Positions 22,272 through 34,428 of a stretch of 64,000 nucleotides of DNA are shown here, piece after piece; position 1 is the stretch's first letter; every line of letters begins with the position of its first letter. Both the position numbers and the translations under genes were made by a program. The stretch spans positions 58,909,980 to 58,973,979 of the forward strand of contig NC_068575.1 in the NCBI RefSeq assembly GCF_025698545.1, given 5' to 3'. Below the pieces are notes generated by a model. That model had not been told where the DNA came from. It did not search any database and was given only the letters and a program-made list of their open reading frames with translations. The stretch comes from Gossypium raimondii. Taxonomy: Eukaryota; Streptophyta; Magnoliopsida; Malvales; Malvaceae.

Positions 22272-23641
22272 ATGGTTAAGTGTTTCAGTTTCACTGCAAC
22301 GCGGGATTCGTGCTTTCGTTGCAGCTTCTCCAGGGCCGGTCTCCGATCATCGACGACGGACCTCGGAGATGGCACCGTCATGCACGTTTGGATCCCCAAA
22401 CTCCATGTCCAATCCAAGCCAACGTTAGTCCTCATCCACGGCTTTGGCGCCAACGCTATGTGGCAGTGGAACGACTTCATTTCACCTCTCATCTCCCGCT
22501 TCAACGTCTACGTCCCAGACCTCCTCTTCTTCGGGGAGTCCTACACGACCGGACCCGAACGATCGGAGCAATTCCAGGCGGAGTGTGTGGTCCGGGTCAT
22601 GGAGGCCCATGGGGTGGTTAGTGGTATGAACGTGGTTGGGATCAGTTACGGGGGATTTGTGGGATATAGGATGGCGGCGCAGTTTAAGGAGAGGATAGAG
22701 AAGGTGGTGCTATGTTGCACTGGGGTGTGTCTGGAAGAGAAAGATATGGAAGAAGGAATGTTTAAAGTGAAGAGCGTGGATGAGGCTGTTAGTATTTTGT
22801 TACCCCAAACGTCAGATAAAATGAGGGAGTTGATGAAGCTTTCCTTCTCTAAGCCTACTCAAAGAGTTCCTTCTTGCTTCCTAAACGATTTCATCCATGT
22901 GAGTCAAAACTACTTCATATTTCATTTCATCCCTATATATATATATATATATCATTCCACCTTAAGTACATATTTGTTTCGAAAATTTTCTCTACTTCAA
23001 AACTATTTCAGACACATAGGTAGGATCTTTCTAGTATAAAGAAATTAAATATATTTTGTATCAATATCATACCCAAAACTTTGCATTATTTTTGTGTTGG
23101 GAATTCAATTTTATTGGCAGGTGATGTGTACAGAATACCTTCAAGAGAGAAAAGATTTGATTTTAGCATTACATAAGGACAGAAGACTGTCTGATCTTCC
23201 AAAGATAACCCAGGTTTGTTGTTACTACTTTTTTTTTTTTTTTGAAACATACTCGATATTGATATTGGTATTGGTATGAAATGTCTTTCAAAAAACAACA
23301 ACTAAAAAAAATGGAAAATATCCGAATTATGTTTATTGTGCAGCCAACACTAATAATCTGGGGAGAGCATGACCAAATATTCCCTTTAGAATTGGGACAC
23401 AGATTGAAAAGGTCAGTCACTGTCATATATATGCCCTTAGTTAAAACTTTTGAGCTAAAAATCAACCTTGATATGGACGGCTATGTTTTACTGTTGATGC
23501 AGGCATTTGGGAGACAATGCAGAACTGGTGATCATAAAAAATGCAGGGCATGCCATCAATGCAGAGAAACCTAAAGAGCTATTCAAGCACTTGAAATCTT
23601 TCCTTATCGATCCCCTCTCCCGGGCTAAACCCGGAAACTGA
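22272..23641 (+). CDS. Alpha/beta-fold hydrolase (MKCFSF/AGLRS family, At4g36610-like)
   Basis: Four exons: 22272-22898, 23121-23213, 23344-23411 and 23503-23641, giving 308 residues. The start MVKCFSFTATRD is chosen because this N-terminus is typical of the family; an in-frame upstream Met at 22122 would add 50 atypical residues. Features are an HGFG oxyanion motif (56-59), nucleophile S125 in GISYGG, acid D250 in WGEHDQIF and base H279 in NAGHA, so a complete catalytic triad. The family is described as soluble hydrolases with no settled substrate. All three introns start with GT and end with AG, and phases join cleanly. The 22.9-kb intron has a (TA)n run. Not to be confused with a lipase or epoxide hydrolase without biochemical data. 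Confidence 0.92.
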
Positions 23642-24206
23642 GCAATGGCCGTAGAACAGATTCAGAGGTATGCAAAAGAATGAAGATAATCCAGGAGTTT
23701 CTGGTTTCTCAAAATAAGCCTTCATTTACAGATTTTGTGTTTTAGTCCTTTAAACTGTGAAAAAAAGTACTAGATCCTCATCGTTTAATTTGTTATAATC
23801 AAATTTCTACTACATGGTATTAATTAAATGGATTTGATTATTAAATAAATTATGCGGATATGGATTGGAATACTACTCGATTTGTCTGGTTTTAACAACT
23901 TTTCCTAGTCGAAGAAAAGTTCCTCGACTCTCATTAAACTCACAACATTCAAAACCAGACAAGAATAAATTTGAAGGTGAATGCATCTGCAAAGGATAGA
24001 CTTGAAGAATATTTCTCACTTGATTAACTCACTTGTTCTAGCTTCAAAGCTTGTTTATCATTTGAAACATGAGATTTAATAATAACACTCATTTTAAAAA
24101 TTGAAGAGGGTTATATATGGGTGAGTTTAAACATAAAATTGTCCATATTTTGAGTCTAACTGAGTTCAAAACTTTTAATATATGTATGAATTTTTAGATA
24201 TATCTG
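23642..24206. other. Hydrolase 3' flank, no gene seen
   Basis: AT-rich, presumably holds the 3'-UTR. No other feature supported. Confidence 0.5.
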
Positions 24207-25637
24207 TTATGGATAGAATCGGTGATTAAATGCAAAAAGTACATATTTTATGTAATTTAATTGGTCAATTTATGAGAATGAACCACTAATTTTCTCCATG
24301 TTTATATTGAATTTTATACATGGGTGCAATTTGGGGTCAAAAGAGAAAAAGGAGAAGCAATTGGGCTAGATTGAAGAAAGGAGCAAAGAAGACGAGCCAA
24401 AACAGAATTTTTCCAAGTTGTAATTAGTTGAAATTTTATTTTGACTTAGTGGGAGATTATGTAGGGATATTGATATCATGGTAATATTTTTTTTTCCTTG
24501 ATTTTCTATAGCTAGTGGCCTTTAATTTGACAAATTTGTTCAAAGCCACTAGTATAAATAGGGGGCTACTATGTTCATTTAAGAATCAAGTTTTTCATCA
24601 AGCTTTCATCTTTTGAATACAATATTTCTTTCCTTTTTTATTTGCTGTCATTAGTTCTTAATATTTTCCCATTTATTAATTTCCAGCCTTGGAAATATAA
24701 CACTAGCAGCCGAACATTGCGTCACCCACCCACCCACCCACCTACATTTATTTTTCATTTATCCAACCCTCTCCAATTATGCCCAACTCCAACAAGTCTC
24801 AAACTTTAGCCAACTAAACCCATTTCAGCTTTAAGTCGGTGTTAATTTCGTCAAGACCCGTGAGTTACGAACCCGGGCAATTTAACTCCTAAATTCTAAT
24901 ATTTATTATTTCTCCAGATTAAAAGTATGATTTCGTCAAATTAACATTAAGTCAAAAAAGACGTCGTTTGAGTTAGTGTGGTTAGACGTACAGTTGGAAT
25001 TCCGAAAGGATCAATTGTTTAATCAGTTTTCCATGAACACATTGGCGTGCCAAGTGGGGATTGCTATTTGGTTCTGTCAAGGGAAGTAATAACCGGATTT
25101 AAATGTCCCACGCGGTTGAGGGCATTGGTTCGAGCTAGGCTTTTCTAGAACGTAAAGCTGCCGGAGTTCTAAATCACGAACGTTTCGTAGGTTGTTCGAT
25201 CGGTAAAGGTTAATTAGGACGTTCCATAACTAATTTACACAAGGAAGAGTTGGTAGCCGAAGCGTCCTTGGTAGCTATAACTAGCTTATTGGAAAAAAGG
25301 AGTTCATCTAATTTCGAGGATCGGTTCAAAGACGGAAAAACCCGTGCCTGAAGCTGAGCTAAATTTAATTGATTTTTCTTCAAATTTACTTAACTATTTT
25401 TCTTATTTAATTGTCTTTAGCTTTTACTTTTTACACATTTTTTTCCTCTGTTTATTTCAGGTTTAATATTTTATCCCCCCAAACTTCTTGGGCACGACAA
25501 CTATCCAGACATAAATCTGGTCGAGAGAGAAATAATTTTCAATAAACCCAGTCTCTGAGGGATTGACCCTACTCCCTATGCTACTCAAATTTGCAAATTA
25601 GGTGTAGAATTATATTGGTGGAATCAACAACCATCAG
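24207..25637. mobile_element. LTR-like retrotransposon fossil (probable Ty3/gypsy)
   Basis: The composition changes here: TATAAATAGGGGG promoter-like site near 24555, a (CACC)n-type run near 24725, and a right part with CTCTGAGGGATTGACCCTA and GGTGGAATCAACAACCATCA. This reminds me of large gypsy LTRs of the Tat/Ogre or Athila kind. No coding domain is visible and no target-site duplication was found, so the limits are approximate and the family call tentative. Confidence 0.35.
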
Positions 25638-25648
25638 TCGGTAAAGAT

Positions 25649-25755
25649 GTCATCTATGAAGCATTGACACAACTCTTTTTCTCTCATGTCAATATCATAG
25701 GTGTCATCTATGAAGCACTGACACAACTCTTTTTCTCTCAAGTTCATGTCGAGTG
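25649..25755. repeat. 54-bp tandem duplication
   Basis: GTCATCTATGAAGCAYTGAC followed by ACAACTCTTTTTCTCTCA occurs at 25649 and again at 25703. Two copies, few differences. Not within a recognised gene. Confidence 0.8.
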
Positions 25756-28653
25756 TTCTACACATATACACTTAGATACGGGACATATTAGAACATACGA
25801 AAAAAAAGTTGAAGACAATCTTGACATAGCCGAGGCATGAGTATCCAGAAACAAGCATAGACGTATATGGGAGAACTTTTTTCAACGAAAAGTAGAGGTG
25901 GAAAGAAGAGCTCTGTTTTAGGAAGAGTAAGAGGCTGGATGAAACTTTGGAAAGAAAATGATAGATGAAGATGAGAAAAGGAGTGGTTTTAGCAAATAAA
26001 TAAGCAAAAGGTTCTGGTATGATAAAACAATGTAGCTTAGGGTCTTTTTTTCATTTTTCTTCAATTTAGTTTTAGATAATTTAGAAAATGGTTAATATGC
26101 AATTTAACTTCTGAATATTTTCAAAAGTACTTAGTTGTTAATTAAATTTCTTTTATCTAGTAGGTACTTAAACTTGTGTCTATTATTTAAGATGGTACTT
26201 CTACATTAATATTATTTAATTTGTGTTGATGTGGCATGAGGACCAATATAATTATTGCACTTTGTAGCCTCTAATATGCCATCTTACACAACTGTTTCAA
26301 AATAAATAATATATTTTAATATCAAGAATACCCATATCATAATTAGGTGATAATATTATGTTGGGTGACAGTTTCACATAAAAATATATATTTTCCTACA
26401 AGTGTCCCTTACATGGCATTTTCAAAATATAAAAAAATTCTAAAAGTTCTTTATACAATGATATCAAAATAAAAATATATTTTTTCTAAAATATTTCTCT
26501 TATTCTTTTGCACTCTTTAGAACTTTTACAAGATAAGTATTTAATTTTTCAATTCTTTCAAGTAAGTTTCTTTCCTAATTTGGCAATAATTCTTATTTTT
26601 TAAAGCTTTATTGATTAATCTCTAGAAAATTAGTATTGTAGCTTTTCTTGTAATATATTCGAATTTTTATCTATTGAATGATATTATATATAAGATTCCT
26701 AACATCATGATTGGGTAATAATTTTTAGAGGTTGATTAATACAAATCATTGAAGAAATTAGATTTGATTGTATTTATAATCTTGAATTTATTGAATTAGT
26801 TTAGAAATTTAGCATTTTATTTAGAAGTTGTTATAAGTGTGATTATTGTAAATCTTGTGTTAGAAAATTGATATATTACATTCGCATTCGCATGACACCA
26901 AAAACACTTAACCAGTTTTTATTTTTGTGAAAGAAAATTACAGGTTCTGTGTTGGATTTGTAAACACTTTTATGCGTTTCAAGATTAGATTTATTTGTTC
27001 TAATGCCTCGTTTGGTTATAAGTGTATTAACATGGAGGAACTTATTTATTACATATCTATTACAATAGTTAGACATATAATAAAGAATAGTTAGTATAAA
27101 TTTAAACTTGAAATTAGAAATATGAGTAAAACTCGGTAAAAATAAGACATTTTTAAAATAAGTGAATTTTTCCTTCTCTTTGTTAAAAAAGTCAAGAGAG
27201 TGGCCAAATATTACTAATTAAATTACTTTATAGATAACTCATATATTAAAACATGTGTAAAAATAATACTTCTACCAAACGTAACATAAATGTTTAATCT
27301 GAATACAAAATCATTTTAAAAGAAAGTAAAGGAAAATTAACAACAAAATAAAACATTATACATTAACTTATATAATTTTATAAACATTTTAATTTTTTAA
27401 AATTTACCCCACAATTCAAACTTTTTAATTTCACTGCTCTTGTGTGGTACATATTCTTAACAACATTGCTCTTAAAATATATATGCTAAAAAATACCCAA
27501 CAAAATGAGAAACTTTTTACTCCATAACATTAATAATATTTTGTATTTTTGAAAGCACTTATAAATATTATAAATATTAGATACATAAACTTTTTTAATA
27601 ATATTTTGTACTTTTTAAAAATACTTGATAATATTTTATGGATAAAATTATTGAATAACTAAAGGCAAACAATTATAGGTGTGACAAGATAAAAGAATAT
27701 ACAAGATCAATCTTTTATGAAGGGTATATGGTTTTTTTTTTAATTAGTGGACTAAGAGTACTACACCACTTATTGTATGGTTCATACATTAAATTTGATG
27801 TAAAGTTTGTAACACCTTCATATCCGATTCAACGTTCGGTGCAGGTGGGCAATGCAGGTGGGCAATGTTGAATTAACTTTTTTTTTGTGTTTCTCAAAAT
27901 TTTTTTAACAAAATCATCATCATTTAAACAATTTAATAAAATTCAATAAAATAATTTCTAACGTTTTCAAAAGCTAAAAAAACCTTTAAAAAATCATTTC
28001 AAATCATCCTTTAGATGTTTGGATATGGAAATTATATAAAATAGATTTTCTGTAACCCAAAATGCAATTAAAACACTTTAACAAATTTCAACACAACTCA
28101 AATGCTATCTAAGTGGCATTTTGGCAAAAGCACCTCTGTTGAGACAATTTGTCCTCTATCGTGATGACCTCGCAATTGCCCATCCAAATATCACCAACCA
28201 ATGTCACTTTATTTCTAAAGCATTATCAAAGCTCTTTTAAATACAATTTCATCTAAAAAAAATATGGTCAAATCATATCAACACCACAACTTATTTTAAC
28301 AATATTAAAAAGTGTCATACACATCATGAAAACTTGACAAACTTACAACCTTAATATAAAATACACCTGGCTTATGTACATGCTATTTCAAACTCTTCAA
28401 ATACAAGAAATATAGAACTAAATTCTTTATGCTCCTCAAACCTTGCACAAGAATATGATCTTTGAAGACACAATCTCTAGCTTTTTGGAGTAGATCTTCC
28501 ACCTACGCATTTTAAACCATTAGCGCATTAAGTTCAAAGAGCTTAATAAGTACACTAAAATTTTCTTAGTCACCTCATTTCTGATTTATATTGAATCGCT
28601 TATAATAATGATACATAATTTTCATTTGTGCCACTCACTAAAAAGAAACTTAA
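25756..28653. other. AT-rich intergenic stretch, no gene seen
   Basis: No coding family recognised on either strand. Contains a 13-bp duplicated unit GCAGGTGGGCAAT at 27841-27866. The rest is AT-rich and featureless by eye. Confidence 0.5.
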
Positions 28654-31600
28654 TGTAACACCCCTAACCCAAGTCCGTAGCTAGAACAGGGTTACAGAGT
28701 ATTACCGGAGTTTACAAAACAAATAGACAGAAATTTCAAGCATTTCACATCGCATAATATGCATGTCAGAAACCAATCAGAATTAAACATATTGTCTCTT
28801 ATACGAGCCCTCGAGGCCCAAAATACACATTAGAAACAAATCGGGACTAAATCGGAAACTCAAAAAAAATTCAGAAACATTTAATATTTGCAACACTGCA
28901 AGGGTCACACAGTCGTGTGATCAGGCTGTGTGACTCACACGGTCAAGAGACACACTCGTATCTAAGGCCGTGTAACTCACTAACTTGCATTCTTTTAAAA
29001 GATACAGGGGACACACCTATTTTACAAGCCACATTTCTCACCCAATTTGGTGCCAACCTACAATCAACATTACTTATATCAACAAGCCGTAATTAGGCAT
29101 CTAAAACAAGCCAAAATAAGTGTATTCATGCATTCAATATATTCATATGTATAACTAACTTATATGCATTTTTGTACCCAAGGTTTACCAAGTTAATTTG
29201 CTTTATTTCAAACCAAGTCACTTACCTACCAAAACATACCATTTTGTGCCAAAATGTATTTCAAATACTAACATATTTAGATATATATACCTTACATATT
29301 AAAGTACCGATTCATGATAAATTCATCACATTCCAAATCACATGTATAAAATGCACATTTAGCTAACATTTTACCTTTCGTCATACAACCATAAACCAAA
29401 CCACACATAAACCATATAAGACAAATATGCACAAATCAAAATATGCCAAAACACAAGCCAAATAAGTGGTTAATCTCAACAAAATACATATAGGCCAACA
29501 TTAACCAAATTACCTATACATGCCATTATAACCAAAATCAAAACATCCGAAAGTACCAATAGAAATGATGGATAGTATGATATATCTTCAACAAGCTTCC
29601 AACCCGATCGAGCTTCCGATAATCTAGAAAGTAAAGGAAAAGAACTACGTAAGCAATGGATGCTTAGTAAGCTCGTATAAACTTTAATCATAACAATTCA
29701 TTTCAAATATGAAATTTATACAAATAAAGAATAATCCAATATTGATACCGCAATACTTGTTAAGTTATATTTAATAACTCACAAGGTGAATAAATCCATA
29801 GCATCACTTATACATATTATTCCTAGCATAGTAGGATTTTAAACAACTTTAACTATTCCAAATTTATTTATTTTCATTTGCATTTCTTTACTTTCCACAC
29901 TCTTTTCATATGCATAACATACCAGTCATAAACATATCATTCAACCATAGCCACAAGCTAGTGCATTTAAACATAACGTTTTTCGAATTAATCATTTGAT
30001 AAGTCATTTCATAAGAAATTGTATAACTTAAACTTTACCACTCTTTCATGAGCACTAGCATATTTTCACTTGAGTACTTACCCTTTTAATGAATCATATA
30101 AATAAACATATTACCATTCAACCAATAGCTTGGCACTTGCCTAAGCATCAAACAACAACACTTGTTAACGTACTTGCATATATTTCATATAAATTCAACA
30201 ATGATAAATTTATTTTCTTGACATGTCACACTTGAGTTTATTACCCATCTCAACTTACATAATTTCCTTATATCGTCATATAAAAATATTTATATATGTA
30301 TATATTATGATACATATCGTTCTCTTACAGCTTCTTCATAAACATATATCATTCATTTCATTATATCAATATATCATGTACCATCATTTCCATGTATTTT
30401 GTATAAATATCAAGAAACATGTATGAGCTCAATAATAATCAAATTTCCATATATATATATATATATATACTTTCAACATTACGTGTCCATATAACATGTA
30501 CAAATTATATCCATATAAATATATATTATTTCCGTAATAATTCATCTCGAATTCAGATTATCTCATATCAGAACTTTGCCCGTTGAATTATTCCTTATTC
30601 GATGGATACATGGGTAGTCCACACGAAGTGTACAAATCTGTAATCCGTCAATTCATGTATTATCCGTCAATTTATATTCGGGAATGCTCATAAGAGCACA
30701 TAAATGAGAAGCTCATGTGAGCCATGTAACGGGAAGCTCATACGAGCTAATATCGAGAAGATTCAAGCGAGCCAATATCAGAAAGTTCCGGATAGCCAAT
30801 TAATCGGGAAGCTCATGAAAGAGCCTTTAATCGGGAAGCTCCGAAGAGCCATATATCGGGACGCTCATAAGAGCTGCGGTGTGTCCACAACACATGTAGG
30901 ATCACAACTAATCGGGATGCTCCGAAGAGCTATTAACGGGAAGCTCGCAATAACCATATAACGAGAAGCTCATGAGAGTTAATAACGAGACGCTCTTTCG
31001 AGCTATGGTGTGTCTGCAACACATGCAAGACCACAACAAATTCGGAAACCCTGTATCCATCGAATCTCATTTATCCAAACAGGACTTAACGCTTGTCAGA
31101 CATTATTGGATATGTGATTCATAAATTATTCATGGAAATTTTATACATTTCACATACATAACATTCAATTCAAATATATAAATATACAATTTAATTACAC
31201 GAACTTACCTGGCTAAATTGCAGAAATACCAAAGTTCAGAGGCATTTTGGTAATTTCCCATTTTCCTCGATTTTTCACCCGATCTTGATCTAAATTAATA
31301 ATTTCATTCAATATATTAATTTAGATGATAAAACAATTCATTTCATGCAATTTGGTCATTTTAAAATTTTTACAAAATTACCCTTAAAGTTTTACTTTTA
31401 TTCAATTTAGTCCTTAAACCCAACACATGCAAATTAACCAATTTTAATACAAATACAAGATAGCCGAATATTCATGGCATTAAATACAGCCAATTTTGCA
31501 ATAATTTCACAATAAATCCTTATATTTTTACTAATTTAACAAATTAATCCTTAATCGAAAAATTCATCAAAATCACTTAACAAAATACTTTTAATTAACA

Positions 31601-32374
31601 ACTAATATTTCAAATCTATCATTTAGCATAAAAATCATATAGATTCATCAATAACAACATTCAAAATCTTTAACAAAATCAAAAACAAAGGTAAGATTTA
31701 GTTGGACCTAATTGTAATAATCTCAAAAACATAAAAATTACAAGAAATGAGCAAGAATTGAACTCACATGACGAAAAAATATTAAAAACTAGCTTGAGCT
31801 CTCTCCCCTGTCTGTTTGAACCGAAAATGGGAGAAGAAATGCCTAGAAACTTTCTAATTTCACATTTATTTTACTTTAATTATAAATTTGCCACTAATGG
31901 CTTTATTTTATTATTATTTTCTTTTATATCCGGCCTCAAATTTTCATTTAGGCATAATTGTTATTTAGGTCCTTCTTTATTTATTACTCATGTCATTTAA
32001 TCACTTAATTATTATAATTAGTAAGTTTTGCACCTTTTTAATTTAGTTCTTTTAATTAATTAACTATCAAAATATTAAAATTTTTCAATGAAACTTTAAT
32101 ACTACCTTAATAACACTCCATAAATATTTATAAAAATATTTACGGCGGTTTATAGAAACGAGGTCTTGATACCTCATTTTCTAAAACAACTTGAATTAGG
32201 GTTTTATCACTCAAACCTAATAATTCATTATAAGACATAAATTACCAATTCAAAAATCTTTTTAAAACCATATTTGAATCATAAATATTAAATAATAATA
32301 TTTACAAACTTACTTGTCGAATTTAGTGGCCTCGAACCACTATTTCCAACACTACTAAAAATCAGGCTGTTACA
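28654..32374. mobile_element. Solo LTR of a Ty3/gypsy element (Del/Tekay-type, large LTR)
   Basis: A 3,721-bp unit starts TGTAACACCCCTAACCC and ends GGCTGTTACA. It is flanked on both sides by a perfect 5-bp duplication CTTAA (28649-28653 and 32375-32379). No gag-pol coding sequence lies inside, so it is a single LTR left after recombination. Size, terminal sequence and the internal GGGAAGCTCA repeat array match my memory of chromovirus LTRs (Gorge3-like) common in cotton. The intact target duplication argues for a moderately young insertion, but one LTR cannot be dated by itself. Confidence 0.8.
30700..31030. repeat. Degenerate tandem array inside the solo LTR
   Basis: About a dozen imperfect units of roughly 20-30 bp with the core GGGAAGCTCATAAGAGC. 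They are interrupted by two copies of a block like GGTGTGTCCACAACACATG. It is part of the LTR, not a CRISPR array: spacers are not distinct and units are degenerate. Confidence 0.7.
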
Positions 32375-32653
32375 CTTAATCCCATGTCATTTTTAAACAT
32401 AAGCATATTTCACTTCAATTATTTAACTTTATTTAATTAAATAATTTATAACTCATATTTACTCATTCAATTAGCATCCACTTAAGTCATCCATCTCTTT
32501 AATTCCACCATACAAGTTAGTCACTTGGTTACATGCTCCTTTTCTTTTATTACAGTTGCAACACCATTTTTATAGAACTCTTTCCTCTATACTTATGATG
32601 ATTTAATGCCAAGTTCAAATTTCTATCTCTTGATACTAAATTAGTAAATTCAC

Positions 32654-32942
32654 TATATCATGAGCGATGTTGCTGAGTTTCTTCTGGTTAGTTGTTAGTG
32701 ATTAAAGGATTTTTTTGTTATATGCAGCTTATGTTTCGATTGCTTACACAATTACTTTTGGGAGGGCAGAATAACAGGGGGTTTTGGGGGTCTAGTGGTA
32801 TGGAATCATGATTTTACCCATTTGAGATTTTGGTGATTTGTACTTGATAGAGGGACATTTTTTGTGGGGGATTACTGCATTTTGCAAATTATAACATTAT
32901 TTGCAAATGCTTAAAATGTGTAATAATTTGATCGAGCAAAAA
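32654..32942 (+). mobile_element. Poly(A)-tailed retro-insertion with 16-bp target duplication
   Basis: AAATTAGTAAATTCAC occurs at 32638-32653 and again exactly at 32943-32958. The 289 bp between ends in a short A run directly before the right copy. Target duplication plus A tail is the hallmark of LINE-machinery insertion: a SINE, a 5'-truncated LINE, or a retrocopy of an mRNA 3' end. No long frame is present. GGTCTAGTGGTATG near 32788 equals the A-box region of plant tRNA-Pro as I recall it, but the rest of a tRNA is not there. Confidence 0.75.
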
Positions 32943-32958
32943 AAATTAGTAAATTCAC

Positions 32959-34383
32959 CATAAACAATTATTTACTTATTTCACATTTAGAACCAAAAAC
33001 TTTATCTTATATTCACTTTACTTCAAAGTCATTCTTATAAACACATATTGACATAATAATTTAAAATACGTATCCCTTAGTAAACTCTAGTGTAATAAAA
33101 TTCGAATATTTGAGATTCCAACCGATCACATCACACATATTGCACTAATTGTACATCCCACCTAACACACTAAGCACATAAAGGCTCAAGTTGCACATAA
33201 ATGCTATGCTAGAAAGCATCACATTGTCATTCCAAAACATAAAATAATTAAATACTATTTTAAATTATTTATCATTTAATTAGTGTTGCAGTTATGAACC
33301 AATCAAATTAATATTTATCTAACATTTTGCACTTAAATATTTTCAAACAAATAATATTTAAATGATGTCACTCAAAAATGAAGTTTTTTAACATTAATAA
33401 GTTTAAACTGTTTAAAAATAATGGAATATTAAAATATGGGTTTTCCGAAAAGAAATTTTCAAATTACAATTAAATAACAATGTCAATCATAGAGATAAAA
33501 CATCAATTTAATCCAACATGAGATAAATTAATGATAAATCTTAGTTTTGTGTAACAAAAATTAAAGGGGTTGTTCGATTAATTTACATTAAATTTTTAAC
33601 AAAAATATTTTTTTAATTGTTGTGCCATGCCATACTTGAATCTAAACTTTTTAAAATATCATATATATTTATATACACATATATCGTAAAGGATGTCACA
33701 GCTTTGGGATAGGAAAATTGAAAAGACAACTGATCCCATTGGTAAGACTGATGCAGATTTCTTGCCTCTTCGGATTATCAAATGGAAGATGAGATATAGA
33801 TTGATATCTTTTCTTAGGCGTTGAAAGCTGCAATTTTTTATTTACTAACCTCCAATGGTGGAGTTTCCAAAGCACCAAGTACAACTCTTTTAAACAACAG
33901 AGACAAGCTTAAATGGCATATTCCATAGAGCTGTAAACATGGTGCTGATAAGGCTGAAGCATTTTTTTGGCTGATGTTTTCGTTTTTGTTAATATCTTGT
34001 TTTTGCTGGCTTTCAGGGTCGGACATTGTAGACTATGCACTTGTCTTGTAGTAAGCTGACCTTTCTCTCTCACTTTTGTCTCATTGAATATAGATTTTGT
34101 TTCCGGGAAAGTTAAAATTCTTGTTTGATTTGCTAAGCTCATTCGAATCCTAAGAAACTCTAAAACTTTCTTTTTATTTGCAGAAATTGTAGCTGGTTCA
34201 CCTAATCTCCAACCAGGCAGCATTCAGGGTTCAACAGCCTACAAACCCAGGTTCAAGTTTGACCTAGTTATTTATCCTTGTTCTATGTCAACTCTTCATT
34301 TGCAAGTATTGGAATATGATCTTGAATATACCCGCATTAGATACATACATGCACTTGAATCAGAATAACGTAATCCCTATCTT
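32959..34383. other. Intergenic, upstream of UGT gene
   Basis: Mostly AT-rich. A 43-codon frame at 33693-33824 (plus, MSQLWDRKIEKTT start) has an ordinary protein-like composition but no recognised family. A TATATATATA run at about 34385-34394, some 35-45 bp before the UGT start codon, could serve as its TATA box. Confidence 0.4.
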
Positions 34384-34428
34384 CTATATATATACAGCCT
34401 AAACTGGGACATGAGTGCATTCTATAGC

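Noticed and set aside
22130-22629. Several overlapping frames on both strands at the hydrolase N-terminus
   Set aside because: GC-richer coding exon leaves other frames open; only the frame with HGFG and GISYGG matches a family.
30700-31030. Regularly spaced repeats that could suggest a CRISPR array
   Set aside because: Units are degenerate and contiguous, lie inside a plant LTR, and have no distinct spacers or cas genes.
32786-32802. Possible tRNA gene
   Set aside because: Only an A-box-like 14-mer is present; no acceptor stem, anticodon arm or B box can be placed.
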